DNA of 64,000 bases, from assembly GCF_000725285.1 (NCBI RefSeq), contig NZ_CP007161.1, forward strand, positions 1,907,911-1,971,910, written 5' to 3'. Positions within the stretch are counted from its first letter, which is position 1. Each line of letters opens with the position of its first letter. The notes under the pieces are model-generated. The model was not told the DNA's origin. It did no database searches and saw only the letters and a program-made list of their open reading frames with translations. Below, piece by piece: positions 17,818-27,377 of the stretch. The translations under genes were made by a program, and so were the position numbers. This stretch comes from Virgibacillus sp. SK37. Lineage in GTDB: Bacteria > Bacillota > Bacilli > Bacillales > Amphibacillaceae.

Positions 17818-18020
17818 TCTTTATTTATATCATAAAGTTAGGTTTACATATGGTTTGCTTCAAGATACAAATTCTTAAAGTCCTTTTCTTCATAATAATT
17901 TACAAATCATTAGAAAAAGGTTACATTTAAAGTGTACTGAATAACTAGTTATATGTATAATATGATCCATTTCTGGCATATCTTTTAGTAGGATTTAAAT
18001 TCTGAATAAGGAGATATGAC

Positions 18021-18227
18021 ATGAAACAGATTATTGGTGAGATACTAAAAGTTTTTATCATTTTTACTGCCTGCACTTTTTTATTTTATTTTGGGTTACG
18101 TTATATGCACGACGAGTATGAACAAATTCATCGGTATGATCCGCCTGAAGGTCCAGCTGTAAAGGTATCAAACACAGAAGATCGGTTTATTGACCGTTTG
18201 AATATTTTCTTTCGTTTAGGAGAATAG
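18021..18227 (+). CDS. yqzK: YqzK family small membrane protein (DUF4227)
   Basis: A 68-residue protein with one N-terminal transmembrane helix (residues 9-26) and a charged outside or cytosolic tail. It lies three bases before xerD, with GGAGAT ahead of its ATG. The same tiny gene occupies the fur-xerD interval in B. subtilis. Function is unknown; the coupling to xerD suggests shared expression only. Confidence 0.8.
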   Translation: MKQIIGEILKVFIIFTACTFLFYFGLRYMHDEYEQIHRYDPPEGPAVKVSNTEDRFIDRLNIFFRLGE

Positions 18228-18230
18228 ACT

Positions 18231-19124
18231 ATGCTTAAGGATGCTGTTTCAGATTTTCTTCATTATCTGCAAATTGAGAGAGGATTGTCTGACAATACGT
18301 TAATTTCATATAAACGTGATCTCAATCAATATATCAACTATCTTGGAAAGATAGAGTTAAAATCTGATTGGGCTACAGTTCACCGCAATGATATTATTGC
18401 ATTTCTTCAAATGTTAAAGGATGCAGGTAAATCAGCAGCCAGTATCTCAAGGTATACATCATCAATAAGAGCCTTTCATCAGTTTTTAATCCGGGAACAA
18501 CTTGTACAGCAAGATGCAAGTTTACATATTGAATCACCAAGAAAAGAGAGGAAACTTCCGGATGTGCTGAGTGAGAAAGACATAGAGTCGTTGCTGTCAA
18601 TTTCTGGTGAAAAACCATTGGAACGTAGGAATAAGGCAATGCTTGAGTTATTATACGCAACAGGTCTGCGTGTTAGCGAGATGATTAGTCTAAAAGTAAG
18701 TGACCTGCATTTAACTATGGGTTTTGTTCAGTGTGTTGGAAAGGGCAATAAAGAAAGGATTGTCCCATTAGGTGATATAGCCATAAAATCCCTTGAAGAT
18801 TACCTTCGAAATAGCAGACCAGTACTAGTAAGGAATAATAAGGATGGAAATGTGTTGTTTTTGAACCAGCATGGCAGGCCTCTAACTAGACAAGGTTTTT
18901 GGAAGATACTTAAAACAAACGCAAGTCGGGCTGGTATTCAAAAAAAAATTACACCACATACATTGCGGCATTCCTTTGCGACACACTTATTAGAAAATGG
19001 AGCCGATCTAAGAGTTGTTCAGGAAATGCTGGGCCATGTAGACATCTCAACTACTCAAATTTATACACATGTCACTAAGACTAGATTAAAAGACATCTAT
19101 ACAGCCTATCATCCTAGGGCATAA
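18231..19124 (+). CDS. xerD: Site-specific tyrosine recombinase XerD
   Basis: A 297-residue recombinase. The N-terminal SAM-like DNA-binding domain covers residues 1-90. The catalytic domain carries Arg147 (ATGLRVSE), Lys171 (GKGNKER), His243 and Arg246 (TPHTLRHSFATH), His269 (LGHVDISTT) and the nucleophile Tyr278 (QIYTHV). It resolves chromosome dimers at dif with XerC. Location between yqzK and the deoB operon is that of ripX/xerD in B. subtilis, which separates it from XerC/CodV. Confidence 0.95.
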   Translation: MLKDAVSDFLHYLQIERGLSDNTLISYKRDLNQYINYLGKIELKSDWATVHRNDIIAFLQMLKDAGKSAASISRYTSSIRAFHQFLIREQLVQQDASLHIESPRKERKLPDVLSEKDIESLLSISGEKPLERRNKAMLELLYATGLRVSEMISLKVSDLHLTMGFVQCVGKGNKERIVPLGDIAIKSLEDYLRNSRPVLVRNNKDGNVLFLNQHGRPLTRQGFWKILKTNASRAGIQKKITPHTLRHSFATHLLENGADLRVVQEMLGHVDISTTQIYTHVTKTRLKDIYTAYHPRA

Positions 19125-19139
19125 ATTTTTCAATATAGT

Positions 19140-19188
19140 TGTCTGACATCCTACAAGTTCTTGTTTTGTCTGGCAGACTTAGAATACT
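19140..19188 (+). promoter_or_regulatory. Candidate promoter and paired operator palindromes before deoB
   Basis: Two small palindromes, TGTCTGACA (19140-19148) and GTCTGGCAGAC (19168-19178), have centres 29 bp apart. TTGTTT (19161-19166) and AATACT (19183-19188), 16 bp apart, could be a weak sigma-A promoter with the second palindrome inside its spacer. The layout looks like a repressor site; the regulator is unknown. Confidence 0.35.
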
Positions 19189-19239
19189 GGACATATTATA
19201 TCTGGAAATTGGGAATACAATTTATGGGAGGTTATAGAT

Positions 19240-20430
19240 ATGAAAAATTTTAAACGTGTATTTTTAATTGTTATGGATTCTGTTGGGATTGGCGAAGCAC
19301 CAGATGCAGCCAAATTTAACGATATAGGTGCAGATACATTAGGACATATTGCGGCACATATGAAAGGGCTTAAAATGCCCAATATGGGTAAGCTCGGGTT
19401 AAGTAATATTCGTGAAATTCAAGGAATCCAAAAGGCAGAAAGACCAATGGCTTATTATACAAAAATGCAAGAAGCTTCCAATGGTAAGGATACGATGACA
19501 GGTCATTGGGAAATCATGGGTTTGTATATAGAACAACCATTTCGCACATTTCCTGATGGTTTTCCTGATGAGTTAATCCAAGAGTTAGAAAAAAAATCCG
19601 GACGGAAAATAATTGGAAATAAACCTGCTTCCGGTACGGAAATTATTGAAGAACTTGGCCAGGAGCACATGGAAACAGGGGCCTTAATTGTTTACACTTC
19701 TGCCGATTCTGTGCTGCAAATAGCCGCACACGAAGGTGTCGTTCCTATTGAGGAACAATATCGTATATGTGAAATGGCGCGTGAATTAACCCTTGATGAA
19801 AAATATATGGTTGGCCGTGTAATCGCACGTCCGTTTGTTGGTGATCCTGGTTCATTCCAACGGACAGCTAATCGTCACGACTATGCGTTAAAACCGTTTG
19901 GAAGAACTGTAATGAATGAATTAAAGGATGAAAACTACGATGTAATTGCACTTGGTAAAATATCCGACATTTATGACGGGGAAGGTGTTACCGAGGCTAT
20001 ACGAACCACTGATAATGAGGATGGAATGACTAAACTTGTAGATACAATGTCAAAAGACTTTAATGGAATCAGCTTTTTAAACTTAGTTGATTTTGATGCC
20101 AAATATGGGCATCGCCGTGACCCGGAAGGTTATGGCCAAGCTCTCGAGGCGTTTGATGCCCGCTTACCTGAAGTGTTAGAAAGATTGCAAGAGGATGATT
20201 TACTAATTATTACTGCTGACCATGGTAATGACCCAGTTCATCACGGCACTGATCATACGCGTGAATATGTTCCTTTAATTATTTATCATACAGGTATAGA
20301 AGAAGGGGAAGAATTGCCAATTAGTAAAACATTTGCTGATATTGGTGCAACAATCTCTGATAATTTTAGCGTAAAGCTACCATCATACGGTGAAAGCTTG
20401 TTAAACCAATTAGGAAGGGGAGAGGATTAA
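19240..20430 (+). CDS. deoB: Phosphopentomutase
   Basis: A 396-residue alkaline-phosphatase-superfamily enzyme that interconverts (deoxy)ribose-1- and 5-phosphate. N-terminal [12 protein letters not shown] gives the first metal Asp, DTMTGHWE holds the phosphorylated Thr, and ITADHGNDP plus [10 protein letters not shown] supply the other Mn ligands. It is first in a deoB-punA-pdp operon; its stop overlaps the punA start by one base (TAATG). Confidence 0.96.
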   Translation: MKNFKRVFLIVMDSVGIGEAPDAAKFNDIGADTLGHIAAHMKGLKMPNMGKLGLSNIREIQGIQKAERPMAYYTKMQEASNGKDTMTGHWEIMGLYIEQPFRTFPDGFPDELIQELEKKSGRKIIGNKPASGTEIIEELGQEHMETGALIVYTSADSVLQIAAHEGVVPIEEQYRICEMARELTLDEKYMVGRVIARPFVGDPGSFQRTANRHDYALKPFGRTVMNELKDENYDVIALGKISDIYDGEGVTEAIRTTDNEDGMTKLVDTMSKDFNGISFLNLVDFDAKYGHRRDPEGYGQALEAFDARLPEVLERLQEDDLLIITADHGNDPVHHGTDHTREYVPLIIYHTGIEEGEELPISKTFADIGATISDNFSVKLPSYGESLLNQLGRGED

Positions 20431-21248
20431 TGATTCCATCATCAATTAAAGAAGCGAGTGCTTATATTTCGGGGAAATTAGATACTACGCCTGAAATTGG
20501 GCTGATTCTTGGTTCAGGTCTAGGAGTGTTAGCTGAAGAAATTGAAGAAGCTATTGATATCCCATATGAAGATATTCCGGGTTTTCCTGTATCCACTGTG
20601 GAAGGACATAAAGGCCAGTTAGTTATAGGTAAACTTAAAGGTAAAGACGTACTAGCTATGCAAGGACGTTTTCATTACTATGAAGGTTACTCTATGCAGC
20701 AGGTTACATTCCCTGTAAGAGTAATGAAGCAACTTGGTATCGAATCTATTATTGTTACGAATGCAGCTGGGGGGATAAACGAAAAGTTCCAACCTGGGGA
20801 TCTAATGGTAATTACTGATCATATCAATAACATGGGAGATAACCCTTTAATTGGAAAAAATGAAGAGCAATTGGGACCTCGTTTCCCGGATATGTCTCAG
20901 GTTTACGACAGAGATTATATACGTTTAGCGAAAGAATGTGCCGAAGAATTAGATTTGCAAGTACAAGAAGGCGTTTATGTAGGTAACACTGGTCCAACAT
21001 ATGAGACCCCTGCAGAAATTAGAATGTTACGTTCATGGGGTGGGGATGCAGTAGGTATGTCTACTGTCCCTGAAGTAACAGTAGCAGGACATGCAGGATT
21101 ACGTGTGTTAGGTGTTTCATGTATTTCGAATATGGCAGCAGGTATACTCGATCAACCTTTAACGCATGATGAAGTGATTGAAACAACTCAACGAGTCCGT
21201 GATGACTTTTTAAGGTTTATTAAAAAGATAATTAGTACTTTACCATAA
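20430..21248 (+). CDS. punA: Purine nucleoside phosphorylase I
   Basis: A 272-residue trimeric-type purine nucleoside phosphorylase that splits (deoxy)guanosine and (deoxy)inosine with phosphate. ILGSGLG is the phosphate loop, FHYYEGY and TNAAGG are family motifs, and GNTGPTYETPAEIR plus DAVGMSTVPE (Glu and Met in the purine site) mark the low-molecular-mass family. B. subtilis pupG lies in the same place behind drm (deoB). Confidence 0.95.
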   Translation: MIPSSIKEASAYISGKLDTTPEIGLILGSGLGVLAEEIEEAIDIPYEDIPGFPVSTVEGHKGQLVIGKLKGKDVLAMQGRFHYYEGYSMQQVTFPVRVMKQLGIESIIVTNAAGGINEKFQPGDLMVITDHINNMGDNPLIGKNEEQLGPRFPDMSQVYDRDYIRLAKECAEELDLQVQEGVYVGNTGPTYETPAEIRMLRSWGGDAVGMSTVPEVTVAGHAGLRVLGVSCISNMAAGILDQPLTHDEVIETTQRVRDDFLRFIKKIISTLP

Positions 21249-21269
21249 TACCTATTAGGGGCGATAAAA

Positions 21270-22574
21270 ATGAGAATGTATGACATTATTGAGAAAAAAA
21301 GAGATGGGAAGGAACTAACCTCTGAAGAAATTAACTATTTTATTGAGGGTTATACGAACGGAGATATTCCAGATTACCAAACTAGCGCACTTTTAATGGC
21401 CATCTATTTTCAAGATATGACGGAAGAAGAGAGGGCGAATTTAACGTTAGCTATGGTTGAATCCGGAGACCAAATTAACCTTTCCGATATAAACGGAGTA
21501 AAAGTAGATAAACATTCTACAGGCGGGGTAGGAGATACTACTACTTTAATACTTGCACCTTTGGTGGCCTCTGTTGGTGTACCAGTAGCTAAGATGAGTG
21601 GACGTGGCTTAGGACATACAGGAGGTACGATTGATAAACTGGAGTCTGTTCCTGGTTTCCATGTTGAGATCTCAAATGGTGAATTTATAAATTTGGTAAA
21701 CAGAAATAAAGTAGCTGTTATCGGTCAGTCAGGCAATTTAACTCCAGCTGACAAGAAAATTTATGGCTTACGAGATGTCACGGCAACAGTTAGCTCCATT
21801 CCATTGATAGCAAGTTCTATTATGAGTAAAAAAATAGCTTCTGGGGCTGATGCGATTGTGCTTGATGTAAAAACTGGTTCTGGTGCTTTCATGAAGGAAC
21901 TAGAAGATGCTCAGTCATTGGCTAAGGCGATGGTATCCATTGGAAATAAGGTAGGAAGAAACACAATGGCTGTTATTTCTGATATGAGTCAACCTTTAGG
22001 ATATGCCATTGGAAATGCATTGGAAGTGAAGGAAGCAATTGACACCTTAAAAGGAAAAGGACCAGATGATTTGACAGAATTATGTTTAACATTGGGAAGT
22101 CAAATGGTAGTACTAGCTAAACAGGCGGAAACTCTTGATGAGGCTAGAAACAAATTAGAAGCAAATTTACAAAACGGCAAAGCATTTGAGAAGTTCAAGC
22201 AATTCCTTGAATCTCAAGGTGGAGATCATTCTGTCGCCGATCATCCAGAACTTTTGCCACAAGCAGAATATAAGATAGATTTGCCTGCAAGAGAAGCGGG
22301 CACTGTTTCCGAAATTATAGCTAATGAAATAGGTACAGCAGCAATGATGCTAGGAGCAGGCAGGGCAACCAAAGAATCTGAAATTGATCTAGGTGTTGGT
22401 ATTGTTTTGCATAAAAAGATCGGAGATGCAGTTGAAAAAGGAGAGACCTTACTAACTATCCATTCCAACAAAGAGGACATTGAAGACGTAAAACAACTAT
22501 TATATAAGAATATAACCATAGCTTCTTCAGAAATCAAAGCACCAACCTTAATCTACGAAGTTTATACAGATTAA
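21270..22574 (+). CDS. pdp: Pyrimidine-nucleoside phosphorylase
   Basis: A 434-residue enzyme that phosphorolyses uridine and (deoxy)thymidine. [14 protein letters not shown] is the phosphate-binding signature, [20 protein letters not shown] and [12 protein letters not shown]-like stretches are typical, and the C-terminal alpha/beta domain is complete. With deoB and punA it makes a full nucleoside salvage set. In B. subtilis pdp lies in a different operon (dra-nupC-pdp), so its place here is a local difference. A terminator follows. Confidence 0.94.
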   Translation: MRMYDIIEKKRDGKELTSEEINYFIEGYTNGDIPDYQTSALLMAIYFQDMTEEERANLTLAMVESGDQINLSDINGVKVDKHSTGGVGDTTTLILAPLVASVGVPVAKMSGRGLGHTGGTIDKLESVPGFHVEISNGEFINLVNRNKVAVIGQSGNLTPADKKIYGLRDVTATVSSIPLIASSIMSKKIASGADAIVLDVKTGSGAFMKELEDAQSLAKAMVSIGNKVGRNTMAVISDMSQPLGYAIGNALEVKEAIDTLKGKGPDDLTELCLTLGSQMVVLAKQAETLDEARNKLEANLQNGKAFEKFKQFLESQGGDHSVADHPELLPQAEYKIDLPAREAGTVSEIIANEIGTAAMMLGAGRATKESEIDLGVGIVLHKKIGDAVEKGETLLTIHSNKEDIEDVKQLLYKNITIASSEIKAPTLIYEVYTD

Positions 22575-22600
22575 GGTTGCGAAAAATACTTCTAGTAATA

Positions 22601-22649
22601 AAAAATCCGAACTGATTCTTTTTAATATTGAATCATAGTTCGGATTTTT
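22601..22649 (+). terminator. Intrinsic terminator of deoB-punA-pdp
   Basis: AAAAATCCGAACT / AGTTCGGATTTTT form a perfect 13-bp stem with a 23-base loop that can pair further. Repeat copy B begins about 30 bases later. Confidence 0.85.
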
Positions 22650-22771
22650 CTTTTGGATCGAGCTACCCATCCTTTTAGATTCTAATATATATGTTGCGGT
22701 TATTCAATGATACGGAAAATAGATAAACTGCGACGTATCTTGGTAGTAGTTTATCTCATTTTAAGGAGATG

Positions 22772-22909
22772 AATGGACCCATTGATTTCCACTGCAGGGG
22801 GACGCTTTCCGCCGGCATGGCTTCAGCCGCTTCCTTCGCTACGCTTCGTGCAGGGTCTTCAGCTCATGCTATTCCGGCAGGAGTCGCCCCCTTCCATTCC
22901 AATCAATTC
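22772..22909 (+). repeat. Repeat core module I
   Basis: It runs from GGACCCATTGATTT to TCCAATCAATTC, so ATTGATT and AATCAAT bracket it in inverse orientation. It matches 59817-60006 directly (that copy has an extra ~50 bp inside) and 3782-3917 in reverse complement. Confidence 0.85.
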
Positions 22910-22963
22910 GTACACAGCATATTCTGGGGTATGCAGACGCATTTTTTCTTCCTAGGTATAATA

Positions 22964-23100
22964 GTAAATAGTAGCGAAGGGAAAATACGGAGACTCCTGG
23001 GGGAGATGAGGCATAGGTGAGACCCCGAATGCGTAGCATGAGGAGGCTCATCAGCCGCCCCCGGAAAGCGCAGTATTTTTCCGTAGCGGTGTTATTTAGC
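22964..23100 (+). repeat. Repeat module II, hairpin-bounded GC-rich insert
   Basis: Outer arms GTAAATAGTAGCGAAGGGAA and TTCCGTAGCGGTGTTATTTA are imperfect inverses. They enclose about 90 bp of GC-rich DNA with a nested pair CTCCTGGGGG / CCCCCGGA. Copy D has the same arms with almost nothing between them; copy C keeps only the right arm next to AAAGCGCAGTATTTT. Confidence 0.8.
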
Positions 23101-23383
23101 TATTTTATATTAATTGGAAAATAAGTTTTCACTACGTCGCAGTTTCCTTCAACTATGAATGAACAAGATACATTTGTACCCACCATTTTCTGTAGACCTT
23201 CTTTTTAAAGGTTGCTTTATATAGGTAAGTGCCAGTCTCTGTTTGTATTATAATACAATATTTGTTACGTCACATAATATTTAAATGAGGATATTTACAT
23301 CGTTAAACCGACTTATAAAGCAGTATAAATATATTTACTACTGGGAATCCTAAATTTATATAACATGAGTTGGAGGTAGTACG

Positions 23384-24565
23384 ATGAAGAAAAAGTTACT
23401 CATAACTAGTATGATGGTAATTGTGTATAGCTTATTTGGAATGACAGTATATGCGGAAGAAAGCGAAGGAGATCAGACCAATTCAATTAACCTTGCAGAA
23501 AATGCAAAATCTGCAATTTTGTTGGAAAGAGATACAGGTCAGGTTTTCTACGATAAGGAGGCACACGTGAAATTGCCCCCTGCGAGTATGACCAAAATTA
23601 TGACATTATTACTAATTATGGAAGCATTGGAACAAGGTGACTTAAAGTATGAAGAAAAAGTTAGAGTAAGTGAACGTGCTGCTTCGATGGGAGGTTCTCA
23701 AATTTTCCTGGAGGCAGGCGAAGAAATGACAGTAAAAGACTTGCTTAAAGGTATCGCAGTTGCTTCTGGTAATGATGCAAGCGTTGCTCTAGCAGAAAGA
23801 ATTGCTGGTAGTGAAAAAGCTTTCGTAAAAAAGATGAACCAAAAGGTAAAAAAATTAGGTTTAGAAAACACAAGGTTTCAAAATACAACTGGTCTGCCAG
23901 CAGAAGATCACTATAGCACAGCCTATGATATGGCTATGATAGCGAAGGAACTATTAAAATATGAAGAAATTACAAAGTATACCTCCATTTATGAAGATTA
24001 CTTGAGAAAAGGAAAAGAAAATGAATTTTGGCTTGTTAATACGAATAAGCTTGTAAAATTTTACCCAGGTGTAGATGGTTTGAAAACAGGTTATACCAAT
24101 GAAGCGAAATATTGTTTAACAGCTACTGCCAAGAAAGACGACATGCGGGTTATTGCAGTTGTGATGGGTGCAGGGACGATTAAAGAAAGGAATGCAACTA
24201 TATCGGGTATGTTGGATTATGCTTTTAATCATTATGAAACAAAGCATATATTTGATAAAGGTGAGCAAATAACTTCATTAAGACTTTTAAAGGCAGAAAA
24301 AAGAAATATTGAAATTATTACCTCAGAGTCCATAAGTACAGTTCACCGAAAAGGCGAAGGGACAGATAATGTCGAAACCATCATAAAATTAGACTCTGAA
24401 TTAACCTTGCCTTTAAAGAAAGGATCTAAAGTAGGAATGTTATATGTAAAAGATGGAGACACAACGCTCTCTAAGACACCACTTACAGTTAAGAAAGATA
24501 TAGAAAAGGCATCTTACTTAACCTTATTTAAAAGATCATTGCAAAAATTAGCGAAATCTAGTTGA
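23384..24565 (+). CDS. dacF: D-alanyl-D-alanine carboxypeptidase DacF (sporulation PBP)
   Basis: A 393-residue S11 serine peptidase with a signal peptide (cleavage near YAEE, residue 25). Active-site motifs are SMTK (68-71), SGN in VASGNDASV, and KTG in GLKTGYTNEA. A C-terminal beta domain and a final amphipathic helix (TLFKRSLQKLAK) should hold it at the membrane. DacF acts in the forespore to tune cortex cross-linking. It lies directly before spoIIAA as in B. subtilis, separated by a candidate sigma-H promoter. Confidence 0.92.
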   Translation: MKKKLLITSMMVIVYSLFGMTVYAEESEGDQTNSINLAENAKSAILLERDTGQVFYDKEAHVKLPPASMTKIMTLLLIMEALEQGDLKYEEKVRVSERAASMGGSQIFLEAGEEMTVKDLLKGIAVASGNDASVALAERIAGSEKAFVKKMNQKVKKLGLENTRFQNTTGLPAEDHYSTAYDMAMIAKELLKYEEITKYTSIYEDYLRKGKENEFWLVNTNKLVKFYPGVDGLKTGYTNEAKYCLTATAKKDDMRVIAVVMGAGTIKERNATISGMLDYAFNHYETKHIFDKGEQITSLRLLKAEKRNIEIITSESISTVHRKGEGTDNVETIIKLDSELTLPLKKGSKVGMLYVKDGDTTLSKTPLTVKKDIEKASYLTLFKRSLQKLAKSS

Positions 24566-24609
24566 TATCTTCTAATTTCATTGAAATACTTCTTCTTTTG
24601 TCACTTGGC

Positions 24610-24635
24610 AGGATTTCAGTCAACAAATATAGAAA
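24610..24635 (+). promoter_or_regulatory. Candidate sigma-H promoter of the spoIIA operon
   Basis: AGGATTT (24610-24616), a 14-bp spacer and AGAAA (24631-24635) fit the sigma-H pattern (AGGAnnT-N14-nGAAT) with one -10 mismatch. It is 36 bases before the spoIIAA ATG. B. subtilis spoIIA is transcribed by sigma-H with Spo0A; no clear Spo0A box was found, though TTTTGTCACTT just upstream is a partial match. Confidence 0.55.
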
Positions 24636-24670
24636 GAGAGTTATACGAAGTTATGTAAGGAGGAAAAAAG

Positions 24671-25024
24671 ATGGGTCTTGGTGCAGAATTTCAAGTGAAA
24701 GATGAAGTATTGATTGTTAGGCTCTCAGGTGAGTTAGATCATCACGAAGCAGAAGAACTTCGTGATAAATGGAAAGAAGAAATTTATAAACATGGGATAA
24801 AACATGTGATCTTAAATCTGGAAGCTATAAGTTTTATGGATAGTTCTGGCCTTGGAGTTGTCTTAGGCAGGTATAAAGAAGTACTCCAACTAGGTGGGGA
24901 AATGGTGGTGTGTTCCATTTCTCCGCCAATAAGAAGATTATTTGAGATGTCGGGGTTATTTAAAATTATCAGACTGGAAGAAACTGAACAATTTGCCTTA
25001 GAGACGTTGGGGGTGGCTTCATGA
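24671..25024 (+). CDS. spoIIAA: Anti-sigma F factor antagonist SpoIIAA
   Basis: A 117-residue STAS-domain protein with the phosphorylation site FMDSSGLG (Ser58). Unphosphorylated SpoIIAA binds SpoIIAB and releases sigma-F in the forespore; SpoIIAB phosphorylates it and SpoIIE dephosphorylates it. It overlaps spoIIAB by four bases (ATGA), which implies translational coupling and balanced amounts. Confidence 0.96.
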   Translation: MGLGAEFQVKDEVLIVRLSGELDHHEAEELRDKWKEEIYKHGIKHVILNLEAISFMDSSGLGVVLGRYKEVLQLGGEMVVCSISPPIRRLFEMSGLFKIIRLEETEQFALETLGVAS

Positions 25025-25461
25025 ATAATGAGATGGCAGTAGAGTTTTCAAGTGTAAGTGAGAACGAATCTTTTGCAAGGGTAACTGTTGGTGCTTTTAT
25101 ATCCCAACTGGATCCTACCATGGATGAGTTAACGGAAATTAAAACAGTTGTTTCTGAAGCTGTAACTAATTCTATAATTCATGGTTACAATAATGAACCC
25201 AATCATCGTGTTTTCATTAAATGCATCATTCACGAAGGTGAGATAGAACTAGTTATTAAGGATAACGGTGTGGGCATAGGAGACGTGGATGAAGCAAGAC
25301 AACCTCTATATACTTCAAAGCCTGATTTGGAAAGGTCTGGAATGGGATTTACAATCATTGAAAATTTCATGGATACTGTTGAGGTTATTTCCAATCCAGG
25401 TGAAGGAACAACCGTTCACATGACAAAACAACTAATAAACAGTAAGACTGTTTGTAAGTAG
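25021..25461 (+). CDS. spoIIAB: Anti-sigma F factor and serine kinase SpoIIAB
   Basis: A 146-residue GHKL-fold kinase. The N box is [13 protein letters not shown], the G1 box DNGVGIGD and the G2 region [14 protein letters not shown]. It holds sigma-F inactive before septation and phosphorylates SpoIIAA. sigF follows after two bases. Confidence 0.96.
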   Translation: MNNEMAVEFSSVSENESFARVTVGAFISQLDPTMDELTEIKTVVSEAVTNSIIHGYNNEPNHRVFIKCIIHEGEIELVIKDNGVGIGDVDEARQPLYTSKPDLERSGMGFTIIENFMDTVEVISNPGEGTTVHMTKQLINSKTVCK

Positions 25462-25463
25462 GG

Positions 25464-26222
25464 ATGCCTATGAATGTAAACGTTAAAAAAGAAAACAAAA
25501 CACTAACTGATGAACAGGTAAAAGAATATATTTACAGAAGTCAACAAGGAGATATGGGTGCAAGGGACTTGTTGGTAGAAAAAAATGTTCGTCTTGTCTG
25601 GTCAGTTGTTCAGCGTTTCATGAATAGGGGCTATGAACAAGAAGATCTTTTTCAAATTGGAAGTATTGGTTTAATAAAATCAATTGATAAATTTGATTTG
25701 TCCTACGATGTTCGATTTTCAACATATGCGGTACCTATGATTATTGGGGAAATCCAACGATTTATCAGAGATGATGGCAGTTTAAAAGTTAGTCGCTCTT
25801 TAAAAGAAATGGGAAACAAAATTAGAAGGAAAAAAGATGAATTGACTAAAGAGCTCGGAAGGTCTCCTACTGTTAATGAGATAGCAAATGCTCTGGAAAT
25901 ATCTTCTGAAGAGGTAGTACATGCACAGGAGGCTTCAAAGTCACCGCATTCCATTCATGAAACAGTTTACGAGAATGACGGGGACCCTATCACCTTACTT
26001 GACCAAATTGCCGAGCAAGACTCCCACTGGTTTGAAAAAATCACCCTGCAGGAGGCAATTAGAGGTTTAAATGAGCGAGAAAGATTGATTGTCTATTTAA
26101 GGTACTATAAAGACCAAACACAGTCTGAAGTTGCCCAAAGACTGGGGATATCACAGGTCCAAGTTTCCAGGCTCGAGAAAAAGATCCTGCAGGATATGAA
26201 AGTCAACATAGACGGTACATAA
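25464..26222 (+). CDS. sigF: RNA polymerase sigma-F factor (forespore)
   Basis: A 252-residue sigma-70 factor with regions 2, 3 and 4 and no region 1. Region 2 includes EDLFQIGSIGLIKSIDKFD and RFSTYAVPMIIGEIQRFIRDD; region 4 includes the helix-turn-helix TQSEVAQRLGISQVQVSRLE. It starts forespore transcription. The operon ends at a terminator six bases past the stop. Confidence 0.97.
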   Translation: MPMNVNVKKENKTLTDEQVKEYIYRSQQGDMGARDLLVEKNVRLVWSVVQRFMNRGYEQEDLFQIGSIGLIKSIDKFDLSYDVRFSTYAVPMIIGEIQRFIRDDGSLKVSRSLKEMGNKIRRKKDELTKELGRSPTVNEIANALEISSEEVVHAQEASKSPHSIHETVYENDGDPITLLDQIAEQDSHWFEKITLQEAIRGLNERERLIVYLRYYKDQTQSEVAQRLGISQVQVSRLEKKILQDMKVNIDGT

Positions 26223-26227
26223 TAAAG

Positions 26228-26256
26228 AAGACCACCATACTGATGGTGGTCTTTTT
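26228..26256 (+). terminator. Intrinsic terminator of the spoIIA operon
   Basis: AAGACCACCAT-ACTG-ATGGTGGTCTT, an 11-bp perfect stem followed by TTT. Confidence 0.88.
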
Positions 26257-26327
26257 GCGTGACACAAAGTATTTATACCATTACTGCCTTATTTATGTAG
26301 TACTTCAAACCACTCTAATACTAGGTT

Positions 26328-26698
26328 GTAATATATATTTGGGTTATCCAATGATTCGCAAAATAGATAAACTCCGAAATAACTGGTTAGTACAGTAAAT
26401 GGCCGTTTCGGATAATACACTTCGCTCTTGTGTCGGAAGTGTGAAAATATTCAACTTGTAGCAGGGTTGAGTTAGGGGCACAGCTTCGGGTACAAGTGCA
26501 GCATCTGATCGTTACCTCGCAGTGTCTTCTTTGCAACCGGCATGCCTTCAGCCGCCCCGAAAAGCGCAGTATTTTTCCGTAGCGGTGTTATTTAGTCTTT
26601 TTGCATTAACAGAGAAATAAGTCTACTTTAGTTCGGAATGCCCTCTTACGATGATTGTGTGAGATAACGTTTGCATCGCCAATAATTGCAATAGAACC
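26328..26698 (+). repeat. Mosaic intergenic repeat, copy C (most reduced)
   Basis: A 371-bp copy with the left end (TAATATATAT...AAAATAGATAAACT...) and a degraded right end finishing in ATTGCAATAGAACC. Inside, the first part (GGCCGTTTCGGATAATACAC) matches the inverted module II start of copy A. Then comes the ~50-bp GGGTACAAG...GTGTCTTCTTTGC segment also found inside copy D's core, then the right arm of module II. It looks like a recombined or eroded copy. Confidence 0.78.
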
Positions 26699-26759
26699 TA
26701 ATAATAATTCCTTTTTTGGTAAACAATACAGATAGATTATCATTTAGAGGAGAGATCCT

Positions 26760-27377
26760 GTGTCTATTGTTTATCTTAGAATGAAAAAAAGTGTTGAACT
26801 ACCACCAAAATATAAGGAAGTTACCTTGAAAAATATAGCACATATCTCAACAGATTCTTCTTACAAAGAAGAACTAGATAATATCATTATTTATCACATA
26901 ACAAAAAAGGATAAAAATATTGTAGTAATTGACAGTTTTTTAATTATTGATTATCTAAATCAAAAATTCCCTAAGTTGGAAATGCAAGTGATAGGTCCAG
27001 CTCAATGTATTATACGGATCCATGAAAGGAAAAAAACATTATCCTTTCTTCTGGTAGCAATGGTTTGGCTGGTTTTATTTATAGGTACAGCAATGACCAT
27101 CATGAATTTTCATTATGATGTCAGCATGCAGGAAGTTCAGCAAAAGCTCCACTTTTTACTTACAGGTAAAGAAAGTGAGTATCCTTTATGGATTCAGGTT
27201 CCATACTCAATTGGACTCGGTATAGGCATGTTACTGTTCTTTAATCATTGGTTTAGCAAAAAGTTTAATGAGGAACCAAGCCCCCTGGAAATTGAGATTA
27301 ATAATTACCAACAAGATTTAGATAATTACCTAATTCAAAACGAAAACATGTTGGATGATGAAAGAAATAATCGCTAA
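26760..27377 (+). CDS. spoVAA: Stage V sporulation protein AA
   Basis: A 205-residue protein with a GTG start behind GAGGAGAG. The N-terminal ~95 residues are soluble; two hydrophobic segments lie at about 97-117 and 145-163, followed by a charged tail. SpoVAA belongs to the SpoVA group that moves dipicolinic acid into the forespore and releases it at germination. It overlaps spoVAB by 23 bases. Confidence 0.9.
   Translation: MSIVYLRMKKSVELPPKYKEVTLKNIAHISTDSSYKEELDNIIIYHITKKDKNIVVIDSFLIIDYLNQKFPKLEMQVIGPAQCIIRIHERKKTLSFLLVAMVWLVLFIGTAMTIMNFHYDVSMQEVQQKLHFLLTGKESEYPLWIQVPYSIGLGIGMLLFFNHWFSKKFNEEPSPLEIEINNYQQDLDNYLIQNENMLDDERNNR

Larger units (their letters stand above)
22682..23198 (+). repeat. 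Mosaic intergenic repeat, copy B (fullest copy)
   Basis: A 517-bp copy with left end, core module I, module II and right end in that order. The left end carries AAACTGCGACGTA and the right end carries its near inverse TACGTCGCAGTTT, so the element has short imperfect terminal inverted repeats. Core module I is at 22772-22909 and module II at 22964-23100. Short open frames across it (for example 22769-23020) shift and overlap on both strands and look spurious. The next gene, dacF, begins 185 bases beyond. Confidence 0.87.

Noticed and set aside
22769-23020. Open frames within repeat copy B (both strands)
   Set aside because: They follow the GC-rich repeat modules, appear in several overlapping frames and also in copies A and D in either direction. 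No ribosome site or family resemblance.
26699-26759. Possible sigma-G promoter before spoVAA
   Set aside because: GTAAA...CATTTAG has mismatches in both boxes and lies too close to the ribosome site.
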